The position numbers were made by a program, and so were the translations under genes. Under the pieces are notes generated by a model. It had not been told where the DNA came from. It did no database searches and saw only the letters and a program-made list of their open reading frames with translations. DNA of 64,000 nt, from NCBI RefSeq assembly GCF_001078055.1, contig NZ_CP010777.1:2068408-2132407 (forward strand), read 5' to 3'. This document shows positions 44,336 through 52,468 of the stretch, in pieces (position 1 is the first letter of the stretch; each line of letters starts with the position of its first letter). Source of the DNA: Rufibacter radiotolerans. GTDB taxonomy: Bacteria > Bacteroidota > Bacteroidia > Cytophagales > Hymenobacteraceae.

Positions 44336-45343
44336 ATGGAAAAGGCGTTTGATTTTTTAGGGTTTCTAATTTGCGGCGCCATTATTCTTTGGGCAGGAAA
44401 AAGACTCTCCATTTATGGTAACCTGCTAGCGGATAAAACCGGTATTGGGAAAGCGTTTATTGGGTTGTTTCTGATGTCAGCAGTGACGTCCCTGCCCGAA
44501 CTCATGGTAGGGATCAGCTCCTCAGCGGTAGTTCAGTCGGCAGATTTAGCGGTAGGCGACATTCTGGGCAGCTGCTCTTTCAACCTGTTCCTGCTCTCTA
44601 TCATGCAGTTGTTTTCGCCGGGCAAAAAGTCCATCTTGAGCGATGTTTCCCAGAGCCAGGCCATGGCCGCCTCTTTGGGAGTTATCCTCCTGGCCTTGGT
44701 GGGTTTGGGTATTTTTCTGGATAGAGACATCTTCATTCTGCCTTTTGTAGGACTCAACAGCATCTTGTTTGCCGTCATCTATTTCCTGTCACTGCGGCTC
44801 ATTTACCAGTACCAGAAACTACACCCGCCTTTGGCTGCCTTGGTAGAATCAGCGGCCATTGACCTAACCCTTAGGCAAATTATTTTACGGTACTCAGTCT
44901 TTGCGGCCATCACCATTGCTGCCGCCTTGTTTCTCCCCCATTTTGCGGAAGGCATTGCAGTCCAAACGGGTTTAGGGCAATCGTTTGTGGGTACTTTGTT
45001 TCTAGCCATCGCTACCTCATTACCAGAAATAGCCGTTTCCATTGCCGCGGTCCGCCTGAATACTACAGATTTAGCAGTGGGGAATATATTGGGCAGCAAC
45101 ATCTTCAATATTTTTATCCTGTTCCTGGATGATCTTTTTTACACCAAGGGCCATTTATTAAAAGACGCCTCAGACTTTAACCTTGTCTCTGTTTTCGCTT
45201 CCATTATCATGTCTTGTATTGTGATCATAGGCATCACTTACAAAAACGAAAACAAGAGGTTCTTCCTGGGCTGGGACACCCTGGTGCTTTTTATAGTGTA
45301 CCTCTTCAACATAGTTCTCCTTTATTTTTTAACCTCCACCTGA
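44336..45343 (+). CDS. CaCA-family cation exchanger (YrbG-like)
   Basis: 335 residues with ten hydrophobic helices in two halves. The two alpha-repeats that form the ion pathway are SAVTSLPELMVGISS ... LAVGDILGSCSFNLFLL and AIATSLPEIAVSIAA ... LAVGNILGSNIFNIFIL. These are the signatures of Ca2+/Na+ (or H+) antiporters of the YrbG type in the inner membrane. The start ATG is within a region where an upstream reading frame adds nothing convincing. Single-gene unit, converging on the esterase. Confidence 0.92.
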   Translation: MEKAFDFLGFLICGAIILWAGKRLSIYGNLLADKTGIGKAFIGLFLMSAVTSLPELMVGISSSAVVQSADLAVGDILGSCSFNLFLLSIMQLFSPGKKSILSDVSQSQAMAASLGVILLALVGLGIFLDRDIFILPFVGLNSILFAVIYFLSLRLIYQYQKLHPPLAALVESAAIDLTLRQIILRYSVFAAITIAAALFLPHFAEGIAVQTGLGQSFVGTLFLAIATSLPEIAVSIAAVRLNTTDLAVGNILGSNIFNIFILFLDDLFYTKGHLLKDASDFNLVSVFASIIMSCIVIIGITYKNENKRFFLGWDTLVLFIVYLFNIVLLYFLTST

Positions 45344-45410
45344 AAGGCTTTTTACTGGCAACTTAACTGTCAGTGAAAAGCTTTTAAACCTTGGTCTACA
45401 ATTCTCGCGC

Positions 45411-45460
45411 AAATTCCGTTTTGGGGCTGTTTTTCGGAAAACAGCCCCAAAACGGAATTT
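45411..45460. repeat. GTTTT-palindrome family, copy 12 (GGGGC variant)
   Basis: Arms 45411-45433 and 45438-45460 are 23-bp exact complements around TCGG. The core is GGGGCTG/CAGCCCC, co-varying against the GGGCCTG copies. Confidence 0.96.
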
Positions 45461-45502
45461 CATCCTTAGTCAGGAATCACCTCGAAAGCTTGGATAACTT
45501 AC

Positions 45503-46657
45503 CTACTCAGCGAAAAGCCATTGCACTACCCCGGGGAATTCACGTTGCCAGAAGGCTTCTTTATGCTCTCCATCTGCATGGACCTGGTAGTTGAGTTTCT
45601 TTGATTTTAGACCCTGCTTTTGCAGAAGGTCGCGCATTCGGGCCATATCTGGCACCATCTGCTCTCCTTCTTTGGCGCCGGCTACCAGGTAAATTTTGGC
45701 GTCTTTGGCGGGCTTGGTTTTGGCGGCATAGTCAAAAAACTGAGGTGACACCCAGAAAGCCGGGGAGAAAACACCCGCTTTGCCAAATACCTGGGGGTAT
45801 TTCATGGCGGCGTATAAGGAGATGAGGCCGCCCATAGAGCTACCGGCTACTCCCGTATGGGATTTTCCAGACAAGGTGCGGTAATGGGTGTCAATGTAAG
45901 GTTTCAGGGTTTGGGCCAGGAAGTCAACGTAGGCATCGCCTTTACCGCCGCCGTATTTGGCGTTGCGCCAGGGGGTGTACTCGTTCATGCGCTCTTCGCT
46001 TCCATTGTCAACCCCAACCACTATTACCTCCAGGTTCTTGTTTTTGGCCAGGGAATCCATGGTTTCATCAACGCCCCACTCGCCGCTGAACCCGTAATAG
46101 GCATCAAATAAATTCTGCCCATCATGCATGTACAGCACCGGATATTTCTTCTGGGAGGTCCCGTAGCCTGGCGGCAGGTACACCCAAACCCGGCGGTTCT
46201 TCTGCAGTTGCGGCATATAGAACACATTGCTGATCACCTGCACCGAAGGCGTAGCGGTATGCGCCTTATCGGCCCGGGTGAAATTGTCTTCCCAGCTCTC
46301 TATTTCCAAACGCACGGTGTCTGCCTTTCCGGTGGCTTTGTAGGCGCGGTTGGTGCGGGCCGCACCGCTGGCCAGGGCCTCTCCTTTGGCCCAGCTTCCG
46401 CGGGTGATTTTATACTCCAGAACCCCTTCCCCGGCGGGTATAGTCAGGTGCCACTGATCCTGGGCTCCTTTTTTAAAGCTCAGGTTTTTGTCGGCGGGGT
46501 TCCAGTTGTTCAGGTTACCGGTCAGGAAGAGGGTATCGGTGGCGGGTGTGTTGGCAGGGACCTTTGCTAACTCAAAAGTGACCTGAGCCTCAGTACTTAA
46601 TGCGGCGGTTAAAAGGATAAAAAAAGAAAGGCCCTTCTTTTTTAGATGCTTTTTCAT
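45503..46657 (-). CDS. secreted esterase-D-like hydrolase with starch-binding-like N-domain
   Basis: 384 residues. Signal peptide (FFILLTAALSTEAQ). The N-terminal ~95-residue domain (TLFLTGNLNNWNPADKNLSF, QWHLTIPAGEGVLEYKITRG) resembles CBM20/CBM48 glycan-binding folds. It is followed by an alpha/beta hydrolase of the Fes/esterase-D type with VWVYLPPGYG, YMHDGQNLFD, nucleophile elbow GVAGSSMGGL and the closing His in DGEHKEAFW. Located next to the starch locus but on the opposite strand; it may remove ester substituents from oligosaccharides (inference). Confidence 0.88.
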   Translation of the reverse strand: MKKHLKKKGLSFFILLTAALSTEAQVTFELAKVPANTPATDTLFLTGNLNNWNPADKNLSFKKGAQDQWHLTIPAGEGVLEYKITRGSWAKGEALASGAARTNRAYKATGKADTVRLEIESWEDNFTRADKAHTATPSVQVISNVFYMPQLQKNRRVWVYLPPGYGTSQKKYPVLYMHDGQNLFDAYYGFSGEWGVDETMDSLAKNKNLEVIVVGVDNGSEERMNEYTPWRNAKYGGGKGDAYVDFLAQTLKPYIDTHYRTLSGKSHTGVAGSSMGGLISLYAAMKYPQVFGKAGVFSPAFWVSPQFFDYAAKTKPAKDAKIYLVAGAKEGEQMVPDMARMRDLLQKQGLKSKKLNYQVHADGEHKEAFWQREFPGVVQWLFAE

Positions 46658-47040
46658 AATTTGGCATTTTAGAAACAGGGAAATCGATTTCTTAATTAAA
46701 TAAGTGTAGATTTACCTCTATGATTTTACAATATTAACAATTGTTTTGACTTTCCTATAAAGACCTGCCTTAAAGCAGAAAGAACTTGCCCTGCTGAACC
46801 ACTAAACTTGGTTCTGATTGAGCAAAATGGCCGGTCAAAACCGAAAGTAAGCAAGCCTTTTAGTGCTACATAGAGTTAAATCAACAAATAAATCAGGGGA
46901 AAGATGAACTCCTCAAACGATTTCCTTGCCTAAAAAAACATTAGAATAGCTTCTCTTCAGGAAGGTTAAAATACCCAAAGAGCGGCTAGTTATAATAGAT
47001 GCAGAAATTGAAAAGCTCTGTGGCCTATCAAACCAGACAA
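46658..47040. other. divergent intergenic region at the left edge of the starch locus
   Basis: About 380 bases between the esterase and the GH13 gene, with AT-rich segments. A regulator site or promoters are expected here for both directions; no clear consensus box was found. Confidence 0.5.
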
Positions 47041-48954
47041 ATGAAAAAGATGAAACAGACACCGTACCCTACCGCTTTTTCCAGTAGATTATTTCTCTTT
47101 CTCACACTATGGCTGCTGGCCTTTTCTACCCAGGCCCAGAAAAACAAAGCAGCCATTACACGCATTGACCCTACCTTTTGGTGGGTGGGCATGAAAGACC
47201 AGAACCTCCAGTTGCTGGTGTATGGTCCGCAAGCCGGTACTTACTCTTATTCCATTAACCACCCGGGGGTAACGCTGGTGAAAGCCCATAAAGCCGAAAA
47301 CCCCAACTATGCCTTTCTAGATCTCACCATTGCCCCCAACACCAAGCCGGGCAGCTTTACCATTACAGGTAAGAACGGTAACCAGAAACTCACCCGCAAA
47401 TATGAACTGAAGGCCCGCACCCAGGAGCCCAAAGGCCAGGGTATCACTTCGGCTGATTTGGTGTACCTGGTACTCCCCGACCGCTTCTCTAATGGTGATC
47501 CCAAAAACGACAAGTTCAAGGACATGGCCGATACCCAGGCCAACCGCAACAATCCTTACCTGCGCCACGGCGGAGATATCCAGGGAATCCAGAACCACCT
47601 CAATTACTTTGAGGAATTAGGCGTGACGGCCCTATGGCTCAATCCCATTATTGAAAACAACCAACCCCTCACTGATGAGGGCGGTCAGATGCGCAGTGCC
47701 TACCACGGCTACGCCTTCACCGACCATTACCAGGTAGACAAGCGCTTCGGGGGCAATGATGCCTACAAGAAACTGGTTCAGGCAGCCCACGCCAAAGGCA
47801 TGAAAGTGGTGCAGGATGCCGTTTACAACCACGTGGGCATTAACCACTGGTTTATCAAAGACATGCCCTCTAAAGACTGGGTGCACCAGTTCCCCACCTA
47901 TACCAACACCTCGCATAAGTTTCAGCCTATCATTGACCCGCACGGCTCCAAAGCAGATTGGTCCATCATGATGAACGGCTGGTTTGTGCCCCACATGCCT
48001 GACCTAAACCACGACAACAAATTCGTGGAAAATTACCTCATCCAACATGCCCTCTGGACCGTGGAGAATTTTGGCGTGGATGCCTGGCGCATAGACACCT
48101 ATATGTACAATGAGGATCAGTTCATGAACCGCTGCAACCAGGCCTTGATGAACGAATACCCTAACATCCACATCTTCGGTGAGTCTTGGGTTAATAACGT
48201 AATTGCCCAGTCCCGCTTTACCCGCAACAAAATTGACTTCCCGTTCAAGAGCAACCAACCCGGCACCCTTGATTTTGTGCTTTGGACCGCCATGAATGAT
48301 GCCCTGAACCAGAAGTTCGGGTGGGATGAAGGTGTAAGCAAAGTGCACCAGGTATTGGCCCAGGATGCGGTGTATGAAGAACCCATGAAATTGGTGACCT
48401 TTATGGACAACCATGACATGAACCGCTATTTCTCCGTTGTAGGTGAAGACTTCAACAAATACAAGATGGGCCTGACCTGGATGCTCACCACCCGCGGTAT
48501 TCCTTCCATTTACTACGGCACTGAGATTCTGATGAAGAACTTCAAAGACCCGTCAGACGCCGAGGTCCGCAAGGATTTCCCCGGCGGATTTACCGGCGAT
48601 AAGGAAAACAAGTTCACCGCCGCTGGCCGCAATGCCCGCGAGAACGAAGCCTTCAACTTTGTAAAGACCCTGGCCAACTACCGCAAGGACACCCCCGCCC
48701 TGCACTCCGGTAAACTCATGCAGTTTGTGCCGCAGGAAGGCACGTACGTGTACTTTAGGTATGATGACCAAAAAACCATCATGGTCGCCACCAACACCAA
48801 TGACAAGGAAGTAGACCTGAAGACCGAACGGTTTGCCGAGCGCATACAAGGCTTTACAAAAGCCATGAACGTGCTAAACAGCCAAACTATTGGCAACCTG
48901 AACAGCCTTAAAATACCGGCTAAAACGGCCGTTGTTTTGGAGTTGGAGAAGTAA
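47041..48954 (+). CDS. neopullulanase/cyclomaltodextrinase-type GH13 (SusA-like)
   Basis: 637 residues from ATG 47041, which starts a clean signal peptide (FLFLTLWLLAFSTQAQ); the frame is open from ATG 46999. An N-terminal cyclomaltodextrinase Ig-like domain (~25-125) precedes the GH13 barrel with VYLVLPDRFSNGDP, catalytic nucleophile in DAWRIDTYMYN, acid Glu in IFGESWVNNV and MDNHDMNRY. A C-terminal beta domain ends VLELEK. SusA-like enzymes hydrolyse alpha-1,4 glucans to maltose in the periplasm. First gene of the maltose operon. Confidence 0.95.
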   Translation: MKKMKQTPYPTAFSSRLFLFLTLWLLAFSTQAQKNKAAITRIDPTFWWVGMKDQNLQLLVYGPQAGTYSYSINHPGVTLVKAHKAENPNYAFLDLTIAPNTKPGSFTITGKNGNQKLTRKYELKARTQEPKGQGITSADLVYLVLPDRFSNGDPKNDKFKDMADTQANRNNPYLRHGGDIQGIQNHLNYFEELGVTALWLNPIIENNQPLTDEGGQMRSAYHGYAFTDHYQVDKRFGGNDAYKKLVQAAHAKGMKVVQDAVYNHVGINHWFIKDMPSKDWVHQFPTYTNTSHKFQPIIDPHGSKADWSIMMNGWFVPHMPDLNHDNKFVENYLIQHALWTVENFGVDAWRIDTYMYNEDQFMNRCNQALMNEYPNIHIFGESWVNNVIAQSRFTRNKIDFPFKSNQPGTLDFVLWTAMNDALNQKFGWDEGVSKVHQVLAQDAVYEEPMKLVTFMDNHDMNRYFSVVGEDFNKYKMGLTWMLTTRGIPSIYYGTEILMKNFKDPSDAEVRKDFPGGFTGDKENKFTAAGRNARENEAFNFVKTLANYRKDTPALHSGKLMQFVPQEGTYVYFRYDDQKTIMVATNTNDKEVDLKTERFAERIQGFTKAMNVLNSQTIGNLNSLKIPAKTAVVLELEK

Positions 48955-49002
48955 CCTGTTTTTAACTTGATTTTCCTGAAACACCGGAAAAATGATTTAC
49001 CC

Positions 49003-49665
49003 ATGAGTACCATCAAAGCCTGCCTTTTTGATTTAGACGGAGTTCTGGTAGATACCGCCATCTACCACTTTAAAGCCTGGCGCCAGTTGGCCCAGAGCCT
49101 TGGCATAGACTTCACGGAGCATGACAATGAGCGCCTCAAAGGCGTGAGCCGCGTGCGTTCCCTGGAGATCATCCTAGAGATTGGCGGCCAGACCCTACCC
49201 CAGGAACAGATGCTGGCGCTTTGCGAGCAGAAAAACACCGAGTACCTGGTAGATGTCTCTAAAATGACCCCAGAGGAAATTTTGCCTGGCGTAGAAGATT
49301 TCCTGAAGGCCCTCAAAGCGGAAGGCATCAAAATCGCTCTGGGCTCAGCAAGCAAAAACGCCCAACTCATTCTGGAGCGCACCAACCTGCTTCCCTACTT
49401 TGACGCCATCATTGACGGCCGCCACGTGGTCAACGGCAAGCCCCACCCAGAAGTGTTCCTGAAAGGTGCCGAGGCCCTGGGCGTAAAACCCGAGGAATGT
49501 GTAGTATTTGAAGACGCCGTAGCCGGCGTGGAATCAGCTAAAAATGCCGGTATGCTTTGCGTAGGCGTGGGCCAGCCTGAGGTACTGACCCAGACAGACA
49601 TTGTGGTGAAAGACATGACCGAGATGACGGTGGAGCGCCTGCACGCATTACAACAGAAAGCGTAA
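49003..49665 (+). CDS. pgmB: beta-phosphoglucomutase
   Basis: 220 residues from ATG 49003; the TTG at 48967 is less likely. HAD-fold nucleophile loop LFDLDGVLVDTAIYHFKAWR with Asp9/Asp11-type pair (DLDG), the cap segment RLKGVSRVRSLEIIL, GSASKNAQL (motif II) and VFEDAVAGVESAKNAGM (motif IV Glu-Asp). It converts beta-glucose-1-phosphate to glucose-6-phosphate. Standing between the GH13 and GH65 genes it completes the phosphorolytic maltose route. Confidence 0.96.
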   Translation: MSTIKACLFDLDGVLVDTAIYHFKAWRQLAQSLGIDFTEHDNERLKGVSRVRSLEIILEIGGQTLPQEQMLALCEQKNTEYLVDVSKMTPEEILPGVEDFLKALKAEGIKIALGSASKNAQLILERTNLLPYFDAIIDGRHVVNGKPHPEVFLKGAEALGVKPEECVVFEDAVAGVESAKNAGMLCVGVGQPEVLTQTDIVVKDMTEMTVERLHALQQKA

Positions 49666-49709
49666 AAGAAAGGGCACGTTTGAGCTTAACTTACCTTTTT
49701 GACCGCGCT

Positions 49710-49848
49710 CATCCGGATTTGCAATCCGGATGTTATGAAAAGGGGATTTGTAATCCCCTCCCGAGCATTGCTGAAAAATGCTTCACCGCAGGACCAGCAG
49801 GCAGATTGCAAATCGGCTTTTCCCCAAGTCGGGATTGCAAATCCCGAC
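49710..49848. repeat. cluster of four GATTGCAAATC-core hairpins
   Basis: CATCCGGATT-TGC-AATCCGGATG (49710-49732), AGGGGATT-TGT-AATCCCCT (49741-49759), GCAGATT-GCA-AATCGGC (49801-49817) and GTCGGGATT-GCA-AATCCCGAC (49828-49848). The first two have the reverse orientation of the last two, making the whole cluster an imperfect inverted array. The 49763-49784 bases add a GAGCATT hairpin. No gene is credible here. Confidence 0.85.
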
Positions 49849-49929
49849 AAGCCATTAAGGTAGAGCAAAGGAAAAAGCAGCTGAAGAGAAGTGGAGTGGT
49901 TTAAGAAATGCCAACCAAAAAGCAAAACC

Positions 49930-49965
49930 GTTTTAAGCCTGATTTTCTAAAAACAGGCCCAAAAC
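49930..49965. repeat. GTTTT-palindrome family, copy 13
   Basis: GTTTTAAGCCTGATTTT opposite AAAACAGGCCCAAAAC; a few mismatches in the left arm. Between pgmB and the GH65 gene, 60 bases from the GATTGCAAATC cluster. Confidence 0.85.
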
Positions 49966-50032
49966 ACAAATAGGAAACGATTCAAAAAAAGCAGTCTAGA
50001 TACTTGTGTCTTGATACTTGATACTAACCAAT

Positions 50033-52351
50033 ATGAAGCAATACCTGACCGTTGACGAGTGGTCCATTATAGAAGAAGGATTCCACGCTGAATATAACCA
50101 AATCACGGAGAGCGTTTTCAGTTTGGGCAATGGCCGGATGGGCCAGCGCGCCAATTTTGAGGAAACCTTCACCGGCGAAACCCTGCAGGGCAATTATGTG
50201 GCCGGCGTCTATTACCCAGACAAAACCCGCGTGGGTTGGTGGAAGAACGGCTACCCCGAGTATTTTGCCAAGGTATTGAATGCTGCCAACTGGATAGGCA
50301 TAGACGTGCAGCTTGACGGTGAAACCCTGGATCTGCACCTGTGCCAGGTAACAGACTTCAGAAGAGAACTGAACATGCGTGAAGGTTGGCTGGACCGCCG
50401 CTTCACCGCTACCCTGCCCTCGGGCAAGCAAATGCGCGTAGAATCCAGACGCTTTACCAGCATTGTGGACTATGAGGTAGGCGCCATCCGGTACAGCCTC
50501 ACGCCCCTGAACTTCAGCGGCACGCTCACGTTTACCCCCTTCGTAGACGCAGACATCAAGAACGCCGATTCCAACTATGACGAAAAGTTCTGGAACGAGA
50601 TTCTGCAGGAAGCCCAGCCCACCGAAGGTTACGTGGTGGCAGAAACCAAGAAGACCTTCTTCCATGTCTGCACAGGCCAGCGGTTTGTGGTGACGCAAAA
50701 CGGCCAGGAAGTAAACGTACAAGCCACACCGGTGGAGCGCACCAAATACATCGCCTCTACCTTTGATATTGCCGTGCAGGAAGGCCAGGAGACTGTGCTT
50801 TATAAGTACGCCGCCAACCTTTCCTCTGAAAACCATCCCAAAGAAAACCTGCTGGCCAACACCAAAAAGGTGATTAATGCCGCTACCGCCAAAGGCTTTG
50901 AGCAGCTGTTGCAGGAGCAGGCCGCCGCCTGGGCGGCCAAGTGGGAAGAAAGCGATATCGTGATTGAAGGCGACGCTACCGCCCAGCAAGGCATCCGGTT
51001 CAACATCTTCCAACTGAACCAGACCTACACCGGTGAGGATGAGCGATTGAACATCGGTCCGAAAGGCTTTACCGGCGAGAAATACGGCGGAACAACCTAT
51101 TGGGACACTGAAGCTTACTGCCTCCCCTTTTACCTGGCCACCGCCGACCCGCAGATTGCCCGCAACCTGCTTATTTACCGCTACAAGCACCTGCAGAAAG
51201 CCATTGAGAACGCAGAGAAGCTGGGCTTTACCGGCGGGGCTGCTTTGTACCCCATGGTAACCATGAACGGCGAGGAGTGCCACAATGAGTGGGAAATCAC
51301 CTTCGAGGAAATCCACCGGAACGGCGCTATTGCCCACGCTATCCATGACTACATCCGGTACACCGGAGACGATTCTTATTTAGGGGAATATGGCATTGAG
51401 GTATTGGTGGGAATTTCCCGGTTCTGGGCTCAGCGCGTGAACTGGTCACAGGCCAAAAATAAGTACGTGATGCTGGGCGTGACCGGCCCTAACGAGTACG
51501 AGAACAACGTCAACAACAACTGGTACACCAGCACCATTGCCACCTGGACCCTGGAGTACACGCTCAAGGCCTTGCAGCACGTGCAGCAAACCAACCCAGG
51601 CCGCTATCAGGAACTGGTAAGCAAGCTGAACCTGAACGAAGAAAAGGAAATGGGTCAATGGCAGCACGTGATTGACAACATGTTCTACGCCGAAGACCAC
51701 GAACTCGGCATCTTCCTGCAACAGGATGGCTTCCTGGATAAAGAACAGACGCTGGTGAAAGATTTGCCCGCCGAGGACCGTCCGTTGAACCAGAAATGGT
51801 CCTGGGATAGAATTCTGCGCTCTGTGTTCATCAAGCAGGCCGATGTGCTCCAGGGAATTTACCTTTTTGAGGATCGCTATGACCTGGACACCATCCGGCG
51901 GAACTATGACTTCTACGAGCCACGCACGGTGCATGAATCCTCGCTCTCGCCATGTGTGCACTCCATTCTGGCCGCCAAGTTAGGTGATGAGGAACGTGCC
52001 TATGAATTCTACCTGCGTACCGCCCGCCTGGACCTGGATGACTATAATAATGACACCGAGGATGGTTGCCACATCACCAGTATGGCGGGCACCTGGATGA
52101 GTGTAGTACAAGGCTTTGGCGGCATGCGCGTGCGGAATAACCAACTGTTTTTCAATCCGTTCATCCCGGCTGGCTGGAGTTCTTATTCCTTTAAAATCAG
52201 GTTCAGGGGCCACTTGTTAACCATTAAAGTGACCCGCGAGCAGGTGCAGATTGAGAACCACGCAGACAAGGCGATTACCTTGAATGTGTTTGACCAACCG
52301 CAGACCATTGAGGCCAACGCCAAAGCCGCTCTTGCCCACCAGAATGCCTAG
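50033..52351 (+). CDS. GH65 phosphorylase (maltose-phosphorylase-like)
   Basis: 772 residues from ATG 50033 (TTG at 50018 also possible). N-terminal super-sandwich domain (FSLGNGRMGQRANFEETFTG), then the (alpha/alpha)6 barrel with YGGTTYWDTEAYCLPFYLAT, catalytic Glu in GVTGPNEYENNVNNNWY and phosphate/sugar contacts HESSLSPCVHSILAAKLGDE. Maltose phosphorylase is the likely activity because pgmB, which uses its beta-glucose-1-phosphate product, is the previous gene and amylases surround it; kojibiose or trehalose phosphorylases share the fold. No signal peptide, so it is cytoplasmic. Confidence 0.93.
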   Translation: MKQYLTVDEWSIIEEGFHAEYNQITESVFSLGNGRMGQRANFEETFTGETLQGNYVAGVYYPDKTRVGWWKNGYPEYFAKVLNAANWIGIDVQLDGETLDLHLCQVTDFRRELNMREGWLDRRFTATLPSGKQMRVESRRFTSIVDYEVGAIRYSLTPLNFSGTLTFTPFVDADIKNADSNYDEKFWNEILQEAQPTEGYVVAETKKTFFHVCTGQRFVVTQNGQEVNVQATPVERTKYIASTFDIAVQEGQETVLYKYAANLSSENHPKENLLANTKKVINAATAKGFEQLLQEQAAAWAAKWEESDIVIEGDATAQQGIRFNIFQLNQTYTGEDERLNIGPKGFTGEKYGGTTYWDTEAYCLPFYLATADPQIARNLLIYRYKHLQKAIENAEKLGFTGGAALYPMVTMNGEECHNEWEITFEEIHRNGAIAHAIHDYIRYTGDDSYLGEYGIEVLVGISRFWAQRVNWSQAKNKYVMLGVTGPNEYENNVNNNWYTSTIATWTLEYTLKALQHVQQTNPGRYQELVSKLNLNEEKEMGQWQHVIDNMFYAEDHELGIFLQQDGFLDKEQTLVKDLPAEDRPLNQKWSWDRILRSVFIKQADVLQGIYLFEDRYDLDTIRRNYDFYEPRTVHESSLSPCVHSILAAKLGDEERAYEFYLRTARLDLDDYNNDTEDGCHITSMAGTWMSVVQGFGGMRVRNNQLFFNPFIPAGWSSYSFKIRFRGHLLTIKVTREQVQIENHADKAITLNVFDQPQTIEANAKAALAHQNA

Positions 52352-52390
52352 AAATGAAGTCCCTTAGGTTACCTTTTAACCGGAGGGACG

Positions 52391-52436
52391 TTTCTGTTTT
52401 GGGCCTGCTTTTTGTAAAACAGGCCCAAAACAGAAA
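52391..52436. repeat. GTTTT-palindrome family, copy 14
   Basis: TTTCTGTTTTGGGCCTG and its complement, with one C inserted in the left inner T-run. Between the GH65 and amylase genes. Confidence 0.92.
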
Positions 52437-52468
52437 TTACCATATATGTTCCTTTAGACGCAAGCAAA

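Noticed and set aside
45391-45594. ORF reading VLGLFFGKQPQNG through palindrome copy 12
   Set aside because: It is the translation of the repeat itself; the same VLGLxFxKQ peptide appears in unrelated ORFs over other copies.
49710-49848. CRISPR-like array
   Set aside because: The repeats are hairpins of unequal stem sequence and spacing, with no regular spacers and no cas genes.
50024-51346. 440-residue minus-strand ORF opposite the GH65 gene
   Set aside because: The GH65 frame carries all catalytic motifs; the antisense ORF is a by-product of its codon composition.
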